Source: an uncultured Prevotella sp. (GTDB lineage: Bacteria; Bacteroidota; Bacteroidia; Bacteroidales; Bacteroidaceae). Taken from it: a DNA stretch of 9,184 bases. Shown piece by piece: positions 1-6,235 of the stretch. Below the pieces are notes generated by a model. That model ran no database searches. It worked only from the letters and a program-made list of their open reading frames with translations, and was not told the DNA's origin. A program made the translations under genes and the position numbers. The stretch covers positions 1 through 9,184 of the forward strand of contig CALZMK010000037.1 of NCBI GenBank assembly GCA_945788545.1. Direction: 5' to 3'. The number at the start of each line of letters is the position of its first letter. The first letter of the stretch is position 1.

Positions 1-301
1 CGTTGATTTGCTCGACGGCATCGTCCCATTGCTCCTGGGCTTTCTTCTCGGTATAATCCGACTTCGACAAGTATTTCAGTTCCAGGATGTAACTGTGCTT
101 CGACTGATAATGAGTCATGTTCGGCAGAAGGAAAAATACACGATTGTTGTCCTTTAGGCATTCCTCTGCAAAACAATAGTTGTCATACCATGGCCTCATC
201 TCCTCTATCATCGCCTCGATGTCGCAATCGGCAGGCAGAGTCCCCGCATTTTTATAATAACTGATAATCCTGTGATTTATCTTACTTAGGTCGATGCGGA
301 T
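1..301 (-). pseudogene. Remnant of AAA-ATPase-like / PD-(D/E)XK nuclease protein, partial
   Basis: Reading the minus strand from 301 down to 1 gives an open frame of 100 codons that runs off the window. It holds two recognisable pieces of the large Bacteroidales ATPase/nuclease family (AAA-ATPase_like plus DUF1703): MRPWYDNYCFAEECL (codons at 199-155), typical of the end of the ATPase part, and HSYILELKYL (near 94-65), the nuclease core in which E-L-K supplies the E-x-K of PD-(D/E)XK enzymes. As I recall the family, these pieces are separated by well over 100 residues; here only about 19 lie between them, so the middle looks deleted. The N-terminal P-loop half is also missing: a stop (TGA, 302-304) closes the frame and repeats begin beside it. 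The only in-frame ATGs (211, 199, 118) have no evident ribosome binding site. I read it as a decayed copy; a short expressed nuclease fragment is less likely. Confidence 0.7.
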
Positions 302-304
302 TCA

Positions 305-350
305 GAACAGCTATTGTGACTATGAAAGAACAGCTATTGTGACTATGAAA
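305..350. repeat. 23-bp perfect tandem duplication
   Basis: Two identical 23-bp units (305-327 and 328-350), each beginning gaacagctattg and ending ctatgaaa, follow head to tail. A third partial copy starts at 351 (gaacag) and then diverges. The period is not a multiple of three, so this is not a coding repeat. The array starts at the point where the ATPase/nuclease remnant loses its reading frame, which suggests it marks a rearrangement junction. Confidence 0.9.
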
Positions 351-379
351 GAACAGTTAGTATGGAATTCTTAAAACAG

Positions 380-425
380 CTGTTGAGAAACCATCAGAAG
401 TTAACTTGAGTTATGTTCTCAACAG
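380..425. repeat. 10-bp inverted repeat with 26-nt loop
   Basis: ctgttgagaa at 380-389 is the exact reverse complement of ttctcaacag at 416-425. The 26-nt spacer makes a moderately stable stem-loop possible, or the arms could be two half-sites for a protein. There is no T-run on either strand after the stem, so it does not look like an intrinsic terminator. It lies in the gene-free region between the nuclease remnant and the end of the Rid gene. Confidence 0.6.
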
Positions 426-444
426 GCTATCGTTGTATCCACAC

Positions 445-528
445 AAAGCTTTGTATGTGCATCCCAAAGCTTTGAACGGAGATACAAAAGCTTCGTATCT
501 CCGTTCGAAGCCTTCGAACGGAAGGAAG
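445..528. repeat. Four-unit 21-bp repeat array with palindromic cores
   Basis: The core aaagctttg occurs at 445-453 and 466-474, its variant aaagcttcg at 487-495, and a weaker variant aagccttcg at 508-516: an exact 21-bp spacing. The cores are themselves nearly palindromic. The spacers between cores alternate in orientation: gaacggagatac (474-485) is the reverse complement of gtatctccgttc (495-506). Because 21 is a multiple of three, the plus strand reads as heptapeptide units such as KALNGDT and KASYLRS and stops at 529-531, but there is no ATG in that frame, which opens after a stop at 358-360. I cannot assign the array to a named element. Confidence 0.8.
469..521. other. Two overlapping, mutually exclusive hairpins
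   Basis: Hairpin A pairs 469-485 with 495-511: a perfect 12-bp inner stem (474-485/495-506), one G-T position, then four more pairs, around a 9-nt loop. Hairpin B pairs 501-510 with 512-521 (ccgttcgaag against cttcgaacgg, 10 bp perfect, one base between the arms). Because 501-511 is needed by both, only one can form in a given RNA. They lie 23-75 bp past the stop codon of the minus-strand Rid gene, so they would fall in its 3' untranslated RNA. No U-run follows in that direction, so simple intrinsic termination is not supported. Confidence 0.65.
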
Positions 529-543
529 TGAAGGTAGAAACGA

Positions 544-1569
544 TTATTTCTCCGCCACGCACTCCATCTCGACGAGCCATTGCGGGCGGCAGACGGGAGC
601 ATGGACGATGGCACGGGGGATGTCGGGATAGATATGCTCCATCATGCGATTGACAAGGTCGTAGTCGGAGAAATCACGCAGATAGACGATGAAATACTTG
701 ATGTCGTGCATAGTGGCCCCTCCGTCGGCAAGCAATGCTCCTATATTCTCAAGCAGTCGGCCGGTTTGCTTCTTTATGTCGCCAAGATACACCACCTCTC
801 CCCTATTGTCGATACTTGCCGTTCCGGATATGTAATATATCTGGGATGAAGGTAATTGCAGTCGGGTGCCACGCTCGAAAGCCACCCCATATTCGTGTGT
901 GGGATTGAGATGGTCGAGAGCCTGCAGATATTTCTTGTCAGATTCCTGTATTCCAGGATAGGCGAGGAAGTCGATAGCCACACAAGCAGTGCGGCAGTCG
1001 GTGCGGCCTCCAATACCCGTGGATGCTATGAAATGGGTATCGACAGTGAGTCCCTCGCGCGCGAAGATGTCATTGCGCGCCTTCACCACTCCGGAATAAT
1101 TTACGTCGATATCTGAAACATAAATCCACGTGCGCACGAGATGCGTCTTCATGTCGAGCCCCATGTCGCGAAGTATTGTGATATAGCGCTCGAATAGGGC
1201 AATGGTCTGGATATAGGAATTGAATCCGCGAGTCTCGGAATCAGATAGTCGCAGACTATGGAAAAGAGCCCCGTTGTCGGTGTCGGAGGTCATGACAAGC
1301 AGCATTACCTTCGCTCCGTCGGCAGGAGTCTGTTCCACTTCTGTATAGGGTTGTGACGAAAGGATATTAAGGAAGAGCTCACTCTCCACAAGCAACTGAT
1401 GCTGGTTTTGCGCGTCGCTTAGGAATATCTTTGTATAACGGAGCGTGCGCCCTTCCGTCTTTTCAAGTTCGAGCCAGTCGCCCACGAGCATCTCGAGTTC
1501 AGCGAGACGCTCAGTGAACGACCCTCGAAGCGTAGGAGTCAGTATTTTATAGTTGTTCATTATCTTCAT
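544..1569 (-). CDS. Rid/YjgF-superfamily protein, chorismatase (FkbO/XanB2)-like
   Basis: A protein of 338-341 residues related to the two-half YjgF-fold proteins that include chorismate-cleaving enzymes (FkbO, Hyg5, XanB2). Seen, numbered from the ATG at 1560: VRTWIYVSDID (142-152), an IASTGIGGR segment (178-186), SGTASID (245-251) followed by GDIKKQTGRLLENI (260-273), and the C-terminal CRPQWLVEMEC (324-334), where R326 and E331 match positions usually conserved in the fold. Start: ATG at 1569 or, equally plausible, 1560. A longer frame to 1716 is open but would lie inside ispG, so I reject it. Both starts overlap the ispG end (1547), implying translational coupling. The family is secure; whether this copy acts on chorismate or on another small molecule is inference. 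Confidence 0.8.
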   Translation of the reverse strand: MKIMNNYKILTPTLRGSFTERLAELEMLVGDWLELEKTEGRTLRYTKIFLSDAQNQHQLLVESELFLNILSSQPYTEVEQTPADGAKVMLLVMTSDTDNGALFHSLRLSDSETRGFNSYIQTIALFERYITILRDMGLDMKTHLVRTWIYVSDIDVNYSGVVKARNDIFAREGLTVDTHFIASTGIGGRTDCRTACVAIDFLAYPGIQESDKKYLQALDHLNPTHEYGVAFERGTRLQLPSSQIYYISGTASIDNRGEVVYLGDIKKQTGRLLENIGALLADGGATMHDIKYFIVYLRDFSDYDLVNRMMEHIYPDIPRAIVHAPVCRPQWLVEMECVAEK

Positions 1570-3394
1570 TGATGAGTTGGAGCAGTCTCTCGACAGCTTC
1601 TTCCTCGGGAATGTTCTTTGCCACACATTCCTTGCGGCGATAGAGTGAAATCTTTCCACGTCCGGCACCCACATAGCCATAGTCGGCATCTGCCATCTCT
1701 CCAGGACCGTTGACAATACATCCCATGATACCTATTTTCAGTCCCTTGAGATGTGCCGTGGCTGCCTTGATACGGGCGATGGTGGTGCGGAGGTCGTAGA
1801 GCGTGCGACCGCAACCGGGGCATGAGATATACTCGGTCTTGGTGGTGCGAAGGCGGGCAGCCTGCAGTATGCCGAATGATGTCTCGGCGATATCCTTCAC
1901 TGCAAGGTCGCCATCGTTCATGAGCCAGATGCCGTCGGTGAGTCCGTCGAACATGAGTGCTCCCATATCGGCGGCAGCCTCAAGTTGGAAGTCGGCCTTC
2001 TGCTCCTGTGAGTGGCGATAAGCCTGACAGAAGACAATGGGGTTGCGGAGTCCGGCGCGCATCATCTCATGCACCAGGGCACGCTGTTCGCCAAGTCGGT
2101 TCTGATGATGGCTTACGCATACCACAACCACCTCGGGATGATTCATCAGACATGTGACGTATTCCTCGGGATCAACTCCATATTGCATGACGAGGAACTT
2201 GGGGATGAGAGGATAACTCGACATAAAGGGAATGGCATTGTAGGGGAACACTGGATAGGTGTTCGGTGTGCCGTCCCATACTGAGAAATCCACGATATAT
2301 TTCTGGTTGGCGGGACGATTCTCGGGCAGATTCTCACCCACATATATATAGTCGGGAGTAAGGTCGGGATTTGCCGACACCTCGGTGTTTTCTGAGAAGT
2401 CGCTCACTATGACCACGGGCACATTGGTGCCGCCGATATTCTCAACAGCATCAGTGACGCGACGCTCAGGACGAAGCCAGTCGAACTTAGGCGAAGCCTC
2501 GGCTGGAATCATCATGTGTCCGGCACGTCGGGTGACATAGTCAACAAGATGGCGTGCAACGGGTATCTCTGCCTCGGGTTCCTCAGAGAGAGACACTCGG
2601 ATGGTGTCTCCAATACCGTCGGCAAGCAATGCTCCAATACCCACGGCACTCTTGATACGTCCGTCCTCACCCTCGCCAGCCTCGGTCACTCCGAGGTGGA
2701 GGGGATAATGCATGTCCTCCTTGTCCATTTCGCTCACCAACAGGCGCATGGAGCGCACCATCACAACGGTGTTGCTGGCCTTGATGGATATGACAACATC
2801 ATTAAAATCCTGCTTCTTGCATATACGAAGGAACTCCATACAGCTCTCGACAATACCCTCGGGAGTATCGCCATAGCGCGACATGATACGGTCGGAGAGC
2901 GAACCATGGTTGACACCGATACGCACTGCCGTGTGATTCTCCTTGCAGATATTGAGGAACGGCACGAAACGCTCTTCAAGTCGCTTGAGTTCGGCGGCAT
3001 ATTCCTCGTCGGTATATTCCAGATGCTTGAAGGTGCGGGCGGGATCGATATAATTACCTGGATTAACCCTCACCTTCTCGGCATAGAGGGCAGCCACATC
3101 GGCTACATTCGGATTGAAATGCACGTCGGCAACAAGGGGCGTCGTTATTCCCTCGGCACGAAGGGCTGCATTGATATTCTTGAGATTCTCAGCCTCGCGC
3201 ACACCTTGTGTGGTGAGGCGCACATACTCTCCACCAGCCTCGATGATTCTTTTAGCCTGGGCAACAGATGCCTCGGTGTCGGTGGTGGGAGTGGTGGTCA
3301 TCGACTGTATGCGTATGGGGTTGTCGCCTCCCATCGGGGTGGCGCCCACGTTATTGACAGACGAAGGGCGACGGGAGTAGTTAAAGATATTCAT
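1547..3394 (-). CDS. ispG: 4-hydroxy-3-methylbut-2-enyl-diphosphate synthase (IspG/GcpE), long form
   Basis: Catalyses the penultimate step of the MEP isoprenoid pathway in the cytosol, reducing cyclic MEcPP to HMBPP with a [4Fe-4S] cluster. The N-terminal TIM barrel is clear: IRIQSMTTTPTTDT (27-40), GGEYVRLTTQG (54-64), LVADVHFNPN (87-96) and EKVRVNPGNY (106-115). The C-terminal reductase-like domain carries the cluster ligands Cys525 and Cys528 (CPGC) and Cys559, and Glu566 in GCIVNGPGE, the usual fourth ligand. At 615 residues it is far longer than the roughly 370 of E. coli IspG; the extra middle domain (very roughly 300-500) is the form known from Bacteroidetes, Chlamydiae and plants. 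The start ATG (3394) gives the expected N-terminus. It lies 49 bp after purE, and its last bases overlap the Rid gene. All key residues are intact. Confidence 0.97.
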   Translation of the reverse strand: MNIFNYSRRPSSVNNVGATPMGGDNPIRIQSMTTTPTTDTEASVAQAKRIIEAGGEYVRLTTQGVREAENLKNINAALRAEGITTPLVADVHFNPNVADVAALYAEKVRVNPGNYIDPARTFKHLEYTDEEYAAELKRLEERFVPFLNICKENHTAVRIGVNHGSLSDRIMSRYGDTPEGIVESCMEFLRICKKQDFNDVVISIKASNTVVMVRSMRLLVSEMDKEDMHYPLHLGVTEAGEGEDGRIKSAVGIGALLADGIGDTIRVSLSEEPEAEIPVARHLVDYVTRRAGHMMIPAEASPKFDWLRPERRVTDAVENIGGTNVPVVIVSDFSENTEVSANPDLTPDYIYVGENLPENRPANQKYIVDFSVWDGTPNTYPVFPYNAIPFMSSYPLIPKFLVMQYGVDPEEYVTCLMNHPEVVVVCVSHHQNRLGEQRALVHEMMRAGLRNPIVFCQAYRHSQEQKADFQLEAAADMGALMFDGLTDGIWLMNDGDLAVKDIAETSFGILQAARLRTTKTEYISCPGCGRTLYDLRTTIARIKAATAHLKGLKIGIMGCIVNGPGEMADADYGYVGAGRGKISLYRRKECVAKNIPEEEAVERLLQLINEDNEQL

Positions 3395-3443
3395 CTTTAA
3401 AATTAAAATATTAAAATATTAAAAAATTAAAATATTGAAGTTT
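3395..3443 (-). promoter_or_regulatory. A/T-only leader upstream of ispG
   Basis: The gap between the purE stop and the ispG start is almost entirely A and T, built of taaaatatt-like steps. It contains no TAnnTTTG -7 element on the minus strand, so I do not call a promoter. It most likely supplies an unstructured, A/T-rich translation start region of the kind Bacteroidetes use instead of a strong Shine-Dalgarno site. A 19-bp stretch here (3418-3436) recurs in inverted orientation at 4632-4650. Confidence 0.4.
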
Positions 3444-3974
3444 TCAATTCGTCTTGAACTGATACTTCACCTCGGCAAGGTCGCGATTGGCCTTCTCGAT
3501 CTTCTCCTTCAATCCCAATTTATATTCAGCAAGACGTGCGGCAAGAGCCTCATCGGCAAGAGCCATCATCTCAACGGCAAGGATGGCGGCATTCTGCGCC
3601 CCATTCACACCCACTGTTGCCACAGGAATGCCAGGAGGCATCTGAATGATGCTGAGCATGGCGTCGAGACCGTCGAGCATACCCTTGATAGGTACACCGA
3701 TTACGGGTAATGTTGTGGAAGCCGCAATCACACCCGGAAGGGCGGCAGCCATACCTGCACCGGCTATAATCACCTTGATGCCACGATCCTTGGCACCACG
3801 GGCAAAATCCTCAACGGCATCGGGAGTGCGATGAGCCGAAAGGGCATTCACCTCAAACGGCACCTGCATCTCATCCAAAAACTTACAAGCCTTTTCCATA
3901 ACGGGCAGGTCGCTTGTGCTGCCCATAATAATGCTTACTAATGGAGTCATATCTTTATCTATATTATTATACAT
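3444..3974 (-). CDS. purE: N5-carboxyaminoimidazole ribonucleotide mutase (PurE)
   Basis: Converts N5-CAIR to CAIR in de novo purine synthesis; cytosolic, an octamer in known family members. Seen: MGSTSDLPVM (17-26, phosphate-binding GSTSD), NALSAHRTPD (43-52, carrying the conserved His48) and AGAGMAAALPG (71-81), then LPVIGVPIKG (89-98). In E. coli the third motif reads AAHLPG; here Ala78 replaces that His, while His48 is kept. The SAHRTP form fits class I (mutase) enzymes and not the class II type. The length is normal for the family. Most family members start at the equivalent of Met9 (MTPLVSI, ATG at 3950), so the eight residues before it may be untranslated; both starts are open. It lies 28 bp after the PAP2-like gene and 49 bp before ispG. 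No PurK is in the window. Confidence 0.96.
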   Translation of the reverse strand: MYNNIDKDMTPLVSIIMGSTSDLPVMEKACKFLDEMQVPFEVNALSAHRTPDAVEDFARGAKDRGIKVIIAGAGMAAALPGVIAASTTLPVIGVPIKGMLDGLDAMLSIIQMPPGIPVATVGVNGAQNAAILAVEMMALADEALAARLAEYKLGLKEKIEKANRDLAEVKYQFKTN

Positions 3975-3979
3975 TTGTC

Positions 3980-3997
3980 TTTAACTTCTTTAACTTC
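3980..3997. repeat. 9-bp tandem duplication before purE
   Basis: tttaacttc occurs twice back to back (3980-3988, 3989-3997). On the minus strand this reads gaagttaaagaagttaaa, 5-22 bases before the longer purE start. The GGAAG reaching into its upstream end is the nearest thing to a Shine-Dalgarno sequence here but is too far from either ATG to be convincing. Confidence 0.6.
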
Positions 3998-4002
3998 CTT
4001 AT

Positions 4003-4620
4003 TCATACGAACAATACCATAAATCCCATTATGCTGCCAAGCATGAAACCGACAACTACCTGGGAGAGAGAATGTTGGCGCAATATCATGCGACACGTGC
4101 CAAGCATTCCGGCTACGATGAGCACCAAACTCAACCAAAAGACTGGATTGAAAGAGAATATCACCGAGAAGGCGGCTATCGCCCCGGCCATACCCCCGAT
4201 GGCAGCTGTGTGGGTGCTGATTTTCCACCATACATTGACGATGGAGCAAATTATCTGTATCATCAGTGCGACGACGAGTATGCTCGACATGAAATGGGGT
4301 ATATGCATACTCTCCATGATATACACACAGACGAAATAGCAGAGGATGGAGATGACATACGGCACCATACGTCGCTCGCGCTGGCCAAGTTCGATGAGTG
4401 TCCAGCGCTGATGGTGGCGATAGAGGGATATGAGGAGAGTGGGCAGGAGGATGGTGAAGATATACACCAATCCCAACACCACCATCTTATAGGACAGCGG
4501 CAGCAAACTGAGGTAACTCAGTGTAAACAACACAATGAGTCCCACAGTGGGCAGGTAGAAGGGATTGAACACTGCGCTCAGCACCCTTGCTCCCAATATC
4601 AGTTTATTAGCTCTCTTCAC
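4003..4620 (-). CDS. Divergent PAP2-like integral membrane protein
   Basis: A 205-residue, strongly hydrophobic protein with about six membrane segments (roughly 20-40, 46-66, 86-104, 108-130, 137-172 possibly as two, 186-204). Three blocks sit where the PAP2 phosphatase motifs would be: RERRMVP (81-87), KISTHTA (133-139, for the PSGH block, His137) and R177-x5-H183-x3-Q187 (for SR-x5-H-x3-D). The final acid of the last motif is Gln and the first motif is weak, so catalysis on a lipid phosphate is doubtful unless the family tolerates this. The ATG at 4620 gives a short basic N-terminus (MKRANK) before the first helix. It lies 33 bp after rpoN and 28 bp before purE. PAP2 superfamily membership is my reading of the motif spacing; the substrate is unknown. 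Confidence 0.7.
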   Translation of the reverse strand: MKRANKLILGARVLSAVFNPFYLPTVGLIVLFTLSYLSLLPLSYKMVVLGLVYIFTILLPTLLISLYRHHQRWTLIELGQRERRMVPYVISILCYFVCVYIMESMHIPHFMSSILVVALMIQIICSIVNVWWKISTHTAAIGGMAGAIAAFSVIFSFNPVFWLSLVLIVAGMLGTCRMILRQHSLSQVVVGFMLGSIMGFMVLFV

Positions 4621-4653
4621 CCCAATATTTTAATATTTTAATTTTTTAATTCT
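4621..4653 (-). promoter_or_regulatory. A/T-rich spacer between rpoN and the PAP2-like gene
   Basis: This gap is nearly all A/T with runs such as aaaaaatt on the minus strand, and ends in gggg just before the next ATG. It lacks a -7 TAnnTTTG element, so I read it as a translation leader inside an operon and not a promoter. The 19-bp segment 4632-4650 is the exact reverse complement of 3418-3436. Confidence 0.35.
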
Positions 4654-6153
4654 TTAATTCTTTCTAAGCCTCTTCACCGGTATTCCCAGCATCTCACGAT
4701 ATTTCGACACTGTGCGACGGGCGATAGGATAACCCTTCTCGGCAAGCATCTTGCACAGGGCCTCGTCGGACAATGGGTTCGACTTGTCTTCATTGTCGAT
4801 GATATCCCTCAATGCCGCCTTTATCTCGCGTGTTGACATCTCCTCGCCACCCTCACCCACATAACTATCGGAAAAGAAATGACGCAAGGGGAACACACCC
4901 CATTTGGTGAGGGCATACTTGCTGTTGCTCACACGCGAAATGGTGGAAAGGCTCAACCCCGTCTTGTCGGATATGTCCTTGAGTTTCATCGGACGCAACA
5001 AACTATCGTCACCATCCTCGAAGAATCGGTGTTGCCAATGGATTATTGCTGACATGGTCATCGACAATGTGCGGTGGCGCATCTTGATGGCATTAATAAA
5101 CCGTTGTGCCGACTCCACCTTGGTCTTGGCATATAGCAATGCTTCGCTCGTGCTGCGACTGACGTTCTCCTTCGACTGATATTCCTTAAGTAGATCAGTG
5201 AACGAGCTCGATATGCATAAGTCGGGCACATCACCATTATTGAGTGTGAAGGTGACTGTGCCGTCGTCTTGCGTATCCACTATGAAGTCGGGAGTTATCT
5301 GCTCCATACTGCGTCCGACAACGTCGTTCATCGACGCTCCCGGCTTGGGATTCAGCCGCCTCAGTTCGGTATTCACCTCGTCGGTCTCGTCCTTTGTCAT
5401 CTGCAATGACGACCTGATGCGCTCCCAATGGTTCTTGGTGAAATCATCAAAGAAATCTTCCACCACCGCCTCCATACGTCGAGTGAGAAGAGTGGTGTCG
5501 CGACGGCGTATCTGAATGAGCAGACATTCCTGCAACGAGCGCGCCCCCACGCCAGGGGGGTCGAACTGCTGTAGGATTTTGACTACATTTTCTATTTCCT
5601 CCTCACTGACATATATATTGTTATAGATAGCCAATTCGTCGGCAATATCGTCGGACGACTTGCGCAAGAGGCCATCATCGTCGAGCGAACCAATCAGATA
5701 TTCCATCACCTTAGCCTGAAGAGGCGAGAGTTCCGTCTCATTCATCTGCTCGAGGAGTTGGTCGTAGAACGACTGTGTAGAACCATACTCCACCTCACGC
5801 TGACTGCCTTGATAAACGGGCAAATCCTCGTCGTCGCGACCTATACTGTTCAGTGCATCGTCGAGAGCCGTCTGGCGATCCTCCTTCTCCGAGCGCGCCT
5901 CATAGTCGTCGGCAGTATCGCCCATTGTATCCACGGCGTCGTCCGAGGAATCATAAAGCGAGTTGTTCATATCGTCAACATTCTCATCGGAAGATACCTC
6001 CAAGGCGGGATTGTCGTCCATCTCGGTATTTATCCTGTCGATGAGTTGATTGACGGGCAACTCGGTCAGCATAGCCTGTAGAAGCTGTTGCTGACTGACT
6101 GTCTGCACCTGTTTCTGCTCAGTCTTTTGTATCTGGAACTGGCCCTGTGACAT
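4654..6153 (-). CDS. rpoN: RNA polymerase sigma-54 factor (RpoN)
   Basis: The alternative sigma factor that directs RNA polymerase to -24/-12 promoters and needs an AAA+ enhancer-binding activator. Seen: Gln/Leu-rich region I (1-52, with QQQLLQAMLTELP and NPALEV), an acidic linker (55-115, many Asp/Glu), the core-binding domain (about 125-300, including QQFDPPGVGARSLQECLL and LRRLNPKPG), a helix-turn-helix (390-425, LKDISDKTGLSLSTISRVSN) and the RpoN box ARRTVSKYRE (478-487). The box has Ser where the usual sequence has Ala. Length (499) is normal and nothing is missing. The ATG at 6153 starts at region I as expected. A good Bacteroidetes promoter lies 34-65 bp upstream, making rpoN the probable first gene of the rpoN-PAP2-purE-ispG-Rid run. 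No enhancer-binding partner is encoded in the window. Confidence 0.97.
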   Translation of the reverse strand: MSQGQFQIQKTEQKQVQTVSQQQLLQAMLTELPVNQLIDRINTEMDDNPALEVSSDENVDDMNNSLYDSSDDAVDTMGDTADDYEARSEKEDRQTALDDALNSIGRDDEDLPVYQGSQREVEYGSTQSFYDQLLEQMNETELSPLQAKVMEYLIGSLDDDGLLRKSSDDIADELAIYNNIYVSEEEIENVVKILQQFDPPGVGARSLQECLLIQIRRRDTTLLTRRMEAVVEDFFDDFTKNHWERIRSSLQMTKDETDEVNTELRRLNPKPGASMNDVVGRSMEQITPDFIVDTQDDGTVTFTLNNGDVPDLCISSSFTDLLKEYQSKENVSRSTSEALLYAKTKVESAQRFINAIKMRHRTLSMTMSAIIHWQHRFFEDGDDSLLRPMKLKDISDKTGLSLSTISRVSNSKYALTKWGVFPLRHFFSDSYVGEGGEEMSTREIKAALRDIIDNEDKSNPLSDEALCKMLAEKGYPIARRTVSKYREMLGIPVKRLRKN

Positions 6154-6186
6154 ACTCTTTTTACTCTTTTTTTCTCAATTCGACTG

Positions 6187-6218
6187 CAAAATTAATACAA
6201 ATCGCGTTAAGTGCAAAA
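6187..6218 (-). promoter_or_regulatory. Promoter of rpoN, Bacteroidetes type
   Basis: On the minus strand, TTTTG (6218-6214) is followed after exactly 19 bases by TAATTTTG (6194-6187), matching the Bacteroidetes housekeeping consensus TTTG-N19/21-TAnnTTTG. The expected start of transcription is near 6180, giving an rpoN leader of roughly 27 nt. The whole element fits in the gap after the stop of the preceding gene (6236). Confidence 0.75.
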
Positions 6219-6235
6219 GAAAATCGGGATTTTTT

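Noticed and set aside
362..409. 15-codon plus-strand ATG frame near the dyad
   Set aside because: Too short, with no ribosome binding site or promoter, and no downstream gene on that strand to lead.
469..511. Intrinsic terminator of the Rid transcript
   Set aside because: The stem is strong, but no T-run follows on the minus strand.
305..528. CRISPR-like array
   Set aside because: The 23-bp copies abut without spacers and the 21-bp units vary internally; there are no cas genes nearby.
411..614. Minus-strand 67-codon frame over the 21-bp array
   Set aside because: Its start lies inside the Rid gene in another frame and the rest is only the repeat read in phase.
1570..1716. Longer N-terminus for the Rid protein
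   Set aside because: These codons lie wholly inside ispG in another frame and encode nothing family-like.
2516..3400. Long plus-strand open frame (294 codons) opposite ispG
   Set aside because: It is the antisense of a fully recognisable ispG; the encoded sequence is His/Gly-rich with no family resemblance.
4072..4641. Plus-strand open frame (189 codons) opposite the PAP2-like gene
   Set aside because: The His/Asp/Gln-rich translation is typical of antisense to a membrane protein; the minus-strand frame is the coherent one.
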